Shown piece after piece: positions 60,582 to 64,000 of a stretch of DNA of 64,000 nucleotides (positions within the stretch are counted from its first letter, which is position 1; every line of letters begins with the position of its first letter). The position numbers and the translations under genes were made by a program. Source of the DNA: Nesterenkonia marinintestina. GTDB taxonomy: Bacteria; Actinomycetota; Actinomycetes; Actinomycetales; Micrococcaceae. The notes beneath the pieces are model-generated. The model ran no database searches. It was not told the origin of the DNA and saw only the letters and a program-made list of their open reading frames with translations. The stretch covers positions 111,035-175,034 of the forward strand of contig NZ_JAOEFD010000004.1 in the NCBI RefSeq assembly GCF_025420485.1, read 5' to 3'.

Positions 60582-61816
60582 CAGCGCACCACTCCCGCCT
60601 GCCGCCATCCACGGATGACCTCGTCGTCGTATCCGAGCTCCTGCAGGGTGCGCGTGGTGTGCTCCCCGAGCCTCGGTCCCGACCATCGCACCGCCGAATC
60701 CGTGCGGCTGAGTCGTGGAAAGGCGTTCTGCATGCGGACCCGTCCGTGCCGGGAATCATCGACGGTGGTGATCGAGCCGCGGTGTCGGAACTGGACATCC
60801 TCGAGCATGTCCTGGGGTGTGAAGATCTTCCCTATGGGGACGGAGTGGGCGGTCAGCGTGTCCTCCAGCTCCTGAGCCTCGAGGCTCAGGGAGAACTCCG
60901 CGATCCGTTCATCGAGCATCTGCTGACGCTCTCCGCGGGCCAGGTGGGTGGCGAACCGTTCGTCGTCGGCCAGCTCCGGCTCACCCATCGCCGTGCAGAG
61001 CCGACGGAAGACGGTGTCCTGATTGGCGGCGATGATCATCCACTGTCCGTCCCTCGTCGGATACACGTTGCTCGGTGCGATCTTGGGCAGGATCGACCCG
61101 CTGCGCTCTCGCTGCACTCCGGCCACCGCCCAGTCGGGGACCAGGGACTCCATCACGCCCAGCACAGACTCGTAGATCGAGGCGTCGACGACCTGACCGC
61201 GTCCGGAGACGCTGCGCTCGTGCAGGGCGCTGAGGCCACCGATGGTCGCGAACATAGCGGCCAGCGTGTCCCCGATCGATATCCCGACCCGCGACGGAGG
61301 GGTGGACGGGTCGCCGACCACGTAGCGCAGCCCACCCATGGCCTCACCGATGGACCCGTACCCAGGGCGTTCGGCGTAGGGGCCGGTCTGACCGAACCCG
61401 GAGACGCGCATCAGTACGAGCCCCGGATTCGTCTCCGCGAGGCGCTCATATCCCAGACCCCAGCGCTCGAGCGATCCGGGACGGAAGTTCTCGATGAGGA
61501 TGTCGGCCTCGTCGATGAGGCGACGCGCGATCGCCTGACCGTCGTCGCTTCGCAGGTTCAGGGCGACGGACTTCTTGTTCCGGGCCAGCACCGACCACCA
61601 CAGGGAGTCCCCGTCGGCGGCGGACTGACCCCACTGGCGCAGCGGGTCGCCGTGACGAGGTTCTTCGATCTTGACGACCTCCGCTCCCATGTCACCGAGG
61701 ATCTGTCCGCAGAAGGGGCCGGCGATGAGCTGCCCCATCTCCACCACTCGGACTCCGGAGAGCGGGCCTGTGGTGCTCGGCGCCGAAGCCTCCGGCACAG
61801 GCGGGGCGTCCGTCAT
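60581..61816 (-). CDS. CaiB/BaiF family CoA-transferase
   Basis: A 411-residue type III CoA-transferase that moves CoA between carboxylic acids. It begins LSGVRVVEMGQLIAGPFCGQILGDMGAEVVKIE, a hallmark start. The catalytic Asp183 is in GISIGDTLAAM, and GRGQVVDASIYES follows. The substrate is unknown; the next gene makes a hydroxylated, branched C5-C6 acyl-CoA likely. It is the first gene of a four-gene operon, opposite a DUF3311-SSS symporter pair. Confidence 0.92.
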   Translation of the reverse strand: MTDAPPVPEASAPSTTGPLSGVRVVEMGQLIAGPFCGQILGDMGAEVVKIEEPRHGDPLRQWGQSAADGDSLWWSVLARNKKSVALNLRSDDGQAIARRLIDEADILIENFRPGSLERWGLGYERLAETNPGLVLMRVSGFGQTGPYAERPGYGSIGEAMGGLRYVVGDPSTPPSRVGISIGDTLAAMFATIGGLSALHERSVSGRGQVVDASIYESVLGVMESLVPDWAVAGVQRERSGSILPKIAPSNVYPTRDGQWMIIAANQDTVFRRLCTAMGEPELADDERFATHLARGERQQMLDERIAEFSLSLEAQELEDTLTAHSVPIGKIFTPQDMLEDVQFRHRGSITTVDDSRHGRVRMQNAFPRLSRTDSAVRWSGPRLGEHTTRTLQELGYDDEVIRGWRQAGVVR

Positions 61817-61859
61817 GGGTGGCTCCTTCTCTCAGGCACGGTGGATGAGGATTGGCCAC

Positions 61860-61871
61860 AGTGTATGCAAT
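61860..61871 (-). promoter_or_regulatory. FCD-GntR operator candidate near the CoA-transferase
   Basis: The lower strand reads ATTGCATACACT, matching 10 of 12 positions of the usual FCD form ATTGTATACAAT. It is 44 bases ahead of the CoA-transferase ATG. Confidence 0.4.
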
Positions 61872-61954
61872 CTATGGTCGCCTCCGCCATAGGACGTAGA
61901 AAATTCCGCGTAAAGACGCGCTCTGACCAGGGGTCATCGTGTGACACTTGCCGT

Positions 61955-61966
61955 ATTGTGCACAAT
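61955..61966. promoter_or_regulatory. FCD-GntR operator candidate in the divergent spacer
   Basis: ATTGTGCACAAT is a perfect 12-bp palindrome of the T-x-GT-N-AC-x-A type bound by FCD-family GntR proteins. It stands between the divergent transporter and enzyme genes in an AT-rich stretch of the 284-base spacer. Confidence 0.55.
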
Positions 61967-62100
61967 TAGTGTTTACTTCCCAACGAGGTGTGATCCACTT
62001 CACCGACGTTCAGATCGTCGACACATCGCCGCAGGACATCGGCCGTCGGCCCAGACCCCCACGATGCGACTCCCCGGCTCAGCCGGCGAAGAGGTGTGAC

Positions 62101-62361
62101 ATGAAGGAACCCATCCGCAAGCCCTGGATATGGATGGTCCTGCTCGGACTGTTCGTGATCAACGCCCCGTGGTACCTGCCCACCGGGATGATCGAGCCCT
62201 TCGTCTTCGGACTCCCCCTGTGGGTGGTCCTGGTGCTGGTGTTCTCCGTGGCTCTGAGCGCGTTCCTGCACTGGGCGAGCCTCACGCAGTGGGACATCGT
62301 CGAGGACGAGGAGACCGCAGCAGCCTCACGCCCGGCTCCTGAGGAGGGGGAGTCGGCATGA
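62101..62361 (+). CDS. DUF3311-like small membrane protein
   Basis: 86 residues with two hydrophobic helices (IWMVLLGLFVINAPWYLP and LPLWVVLVLVFSVALSAFLHW) and an acidic tail. It fits the DUF3311 family found directly upstream of SSS symporters. The stop overlaps the symporter start by 4 bases. A role as an accessory subunit is inferred. Confidence 0.78.
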   Translation: MKEPIRKPWIWMVLLGLFVINAPWYLPTGMIEPFVFGLPLWVVLVLVFSVALSAFLHWASLTQWDIVEDEETAAASRPAPEEGESA

Positions 62362-63884
62362 CAGTGGCGCAGCAGCAGCCTCAGCTCGTCTTCGGCGGCA
62401 TCGACTCCCTGGTGATCCTGGCGATCTACGCCCTGATGATGATCGCCGTCGGATGGCTCGCCGGTCGCGGACGAGACATCGGGAAATCCGTCAGCGACTA
62501 CTACCTCGCGGGTCGAGGACTGGGAATGGTGACCCTGTTCTTCACCCTCTACGCCACCCAGTACAGCGGCAACACGGTCGTCGGATACGCACCCCAGGCC
62601 TACCGTGAGGGCTTCTCCTGGCTGCAGTCGATCCCGTTCTTCACCCTCATCATCGCCGTCTATCTCCTGTTCGCACCGCGGCTCTACGTCATCGGGCGGC
62701 GCCGTGGCTTCATCACTCCGACGGACTGGATCTCCGATCGATTCCGGTCACGCGCCGTGACGATCCTCGCCATCGTCCTGATGCTCTGGGGGCTGGCCAA
62801 CTACCTGCTCGAGCAGCTGGTGGCCATCGGCCATGCGGTCTCAGGTCTGACCGGCGGCGCGATCCCCTACGGCTGGGCGGTCATCGGCTTCATCGTCGTC
62901 ATGCTCACCTACGAGTGGCTCGGCGGCATGAAGGCCGTCGCAGTGACCGATGCGCTGCAGGGCATCATGCTCATGATCGGAATCGCCGTGATGCTGGTCG
63001 GGGCGCTGGTGCTCACCGGTGGTGGAATCGAGAACCTGACGGCCAACATCGCGGCGAACGCGCCGGAGAAGATCGGCGTGCCCGATGCGGCCACGAACAT
63101 CAACTGGCTCTCCATGCTCGTCATCGTCGCCTTCGGGGCGGCCATGTATCCGCACGCGATCCAGCGGATCTACTCCTCGTCGTCGGAGCGGGTGCTGAAG
63201 CGCTCGCTGGGTCGGATGGCGTGGATGCCGTTCATCACCTCAGGGTTGGTGTTCATCGTCGGCATCATCTGCATCGATCTCTACCCCGGACTCGAGGTGG
63301 GGGCCTCCGAACAGCTGGTCGGCCTGCTGGCCAACGACGTCGCCTCGCTGCACCCGATCTTCTACTGGGCCATGATCCTGTTCTTCGGAGCGATCGTGGG
63401 CGCCATCGTCTCCACCGCAGACTCGGTGCTGCTCTCGTTCTCGTCCATGATCTCCCACGACATCTTCGGCCAGTACATCAAGCGCGACGCCAGCGATCGT
63501 GCCAAGGTGCTCGTGGGGAAGTTCACGGGAATCGCGATGATCGCGCTGCTCCTCTGGGTGGCCTGGAATCCTCCGGGCACCCTGTACCAGATATTCGTCC
63601 TCAAGTTCGAGATCCTGGTCCAGGTCGCCCCGGCGTTCATCCTGGGGCTCTATTGGAAGCGGCTCAGCGCCGGACCGGTCTTCGTCGGAATGCTCATCGG
63701 CGCGGTCGTCGCCGGAGCCCTCACCCTGACCGGGAACAGCACCGTCTACGGCATCCACGGCGGAACCATCGGGTTGGCCCTGAACTTCGTGATCTGCGTA
63801 GTCGGCTCCCTGGTGTTCAGCCCCTCCGAGGAGACCCAGCGTGACATCGAGGAGATGACTCGGCTGGAGAAGGTGGCGAGGTGA
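62358..63884 (+). CDS. Sodium:solute symporter (SSS family)
   Basis: A 508-residue transporter with about 13 helices. The start is typical: YYLAGRGLGMVTLFFTLYATQYSGNTVVGYAPQAYREG, then RSRAVTILAIVLMLWGLANYL and AMYPHAIQRIYSSSSERVLKRS, SSMISHDIFGQYI. The sodium-site serines of the family are visible in the latter region. It is translated with the DUF3311 protein and divergent from CoA-transferase and lyase, so it probably imports the acid they use. Confidence 0.9.
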   Translation: MTVAQQQPQLVFGGIDSLVILAIYALMMIAVGWLAGRGRDIGKSVSDYYLAGRGLGMVTLFFTLYATQYSGNTVVGYAPQAYREGFSWLQSIPFFTLIIAVYLLFAPRLYVIGRRRGFITPTDWISDRFRSRAVTILAIVLMLWGLANYLLEQLVAIGHAVSGLTGGAIPYGWAVIGFIVVMLTYEWLGGMKAVAVTDALQGIMLMIGIAVMLVGALVLTGGGIENLTANIAANAPEKIGVPDAATNINWLSMLVIVAFGAAMYPHAIQRIYSSSSERVLKRSLGRMAWMPFITSGLVFIVGIICIDLYPGLEVGASEQLVGLLANDVASLHPIFYWAMILFFGAIVGAIVSTADSVLLSFSSMISHDIFGQYIKRDASDRAKVLVGKFTGIAMIALLLWVAWNPPGTLYQIFVLKFEILVQVAPAFILGLYWKRLSAGPVFVGMLIGAVVAGALTLTGNSTVYGIHGGTIGLALNFVICVVGSLVFSPSEETQRDIEEMTRLEKVAR

Positions 63885-63893
63885 GGCGGGTCC

Positions 63894-64000
63894 TCAGCGG
63901 ATCTCCTCGGGGCGCCGGATGCACGGGGGCAGCCGATCGACAGCGCAGGCCACACATTTCGGCTGTGCTCGTGGGGTGGGAGGAAGGTCATGCTGTCGTC
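63894..64000 (-). CDS. Possible C-terminal fragment of a gene running off the window
   Basis: A lower-strand frame is open from the window edge to a stop at 63894. The 34 visible residues end in QPKCVACAVDRLPPCIRRPEE, with a CxxC motif. It converges with the symporter end. The stretch is too short to name; it may be only chance. Confidence 0.3.
   Translation of the reverse strand, partial: RQHDLPPTPRAQPKCVACAVDRLPPCIRRPEEIR

Overview
The window comes from a high-GC actinobacterium. The evidence is the codon use, many GTG starts, dense translational coupling, and a C50-carotenoid gene set (crtB, crtI, crtYe, crtYf, crtEb) of the kind known from Corynebacterium, Micrococcus, Brevibacterium and relatives. 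A member of the Micrococcales is likely. The very acidic TRAP binding protein fits a halotolerant genus, but the genus cannot be fixed from the sequence. No rRNA, functional tRNA, CRISPR array, transposase or prophage gene is visible.

Layout. 1-1.9 kb: an unassigned stretch, nagB and a small membrane-anchored protein. 2-6.4 kb: dsdA, divergent from the p-aminobenzoate genes pabC-pabAB. 6.4-15.1 kb: aromatic catabolism (aldehyde dehydrogenase, two IclR regulators, pobA, pcaHGBDC). 15.2-19.2 kb: N-acetylglucosamine use (nagA, PTS EIIC, GntR regulator, and divergent EIIB and EIIA). 19.4-22.9 kb: the end of the beta-ketoadipate pathway (pcaF, pcaI, pcaJ, a third IclR regulator). 22.9-29.3 kb: a TetR regulator, a TRAP transporter (dctP, dctM, dctQ), a quinate/shikimate dehydrogenase and a two-domain 3-dehydroshikimate dehydratase. 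29.4-34.3 kb: malic enzyme, a YhdT/PanF-like symporter pair and an amidohydrolase. 34.5-43.8 kb: a large FAD/Fe-S D-lactate-type dehydrogenase, a TetR/membrane-protein pair with a clear operator, pyroglutamyl peptidase, acyl-CoA synthetase, an amino-acid permease and small membrane proteins. 43.8-48 kb: carotenoid operon. 48.1-55.6 kb: ATP-grasp protein, oxidoreductases, photolyase, HD protein, ICMT-like protein. 55.6-59 kb: formate-THF ligase, an HTH-DUF3887 protein with a long operator-like palindrome, a cupin, and an AlkD-like protein. 59-63.9 kb: a GntR-controlled cluster of CoA-transferase, an HMG-CoA-lyase-like enzyme and a DUF3311/SSS symporter pair.

How the genes work together. Aromatic aldehydes and 4-hydroxybenzoate (aldehyde dehydrogenase, PobA) and hydroaromatic acids (TRAP transporter, QsuD-like dehydrogenase, QuiC-like dehydratase) should both converge on protocatechuate. 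PcaHGBCD then PcaIJF would convert it to succinyl-CoA and acetyl-CoA, and malic enzyme could link the resulting C4 acids to pyruvate. The nag genes cut the pca gene set in two. Two related hairpin repeats (1907-1972 and 15078-15147) bracket the dsdA-to-pcaC block that separates nagB from nagA. The 59-64 kb cluster looks like a separate catabolic unit for a small branched or dicarboxylic acid. Its lyase-like enzyme lacks the catalytic cysteine of true HMG-CoA lyase, which makes it the most open functional question in the window.
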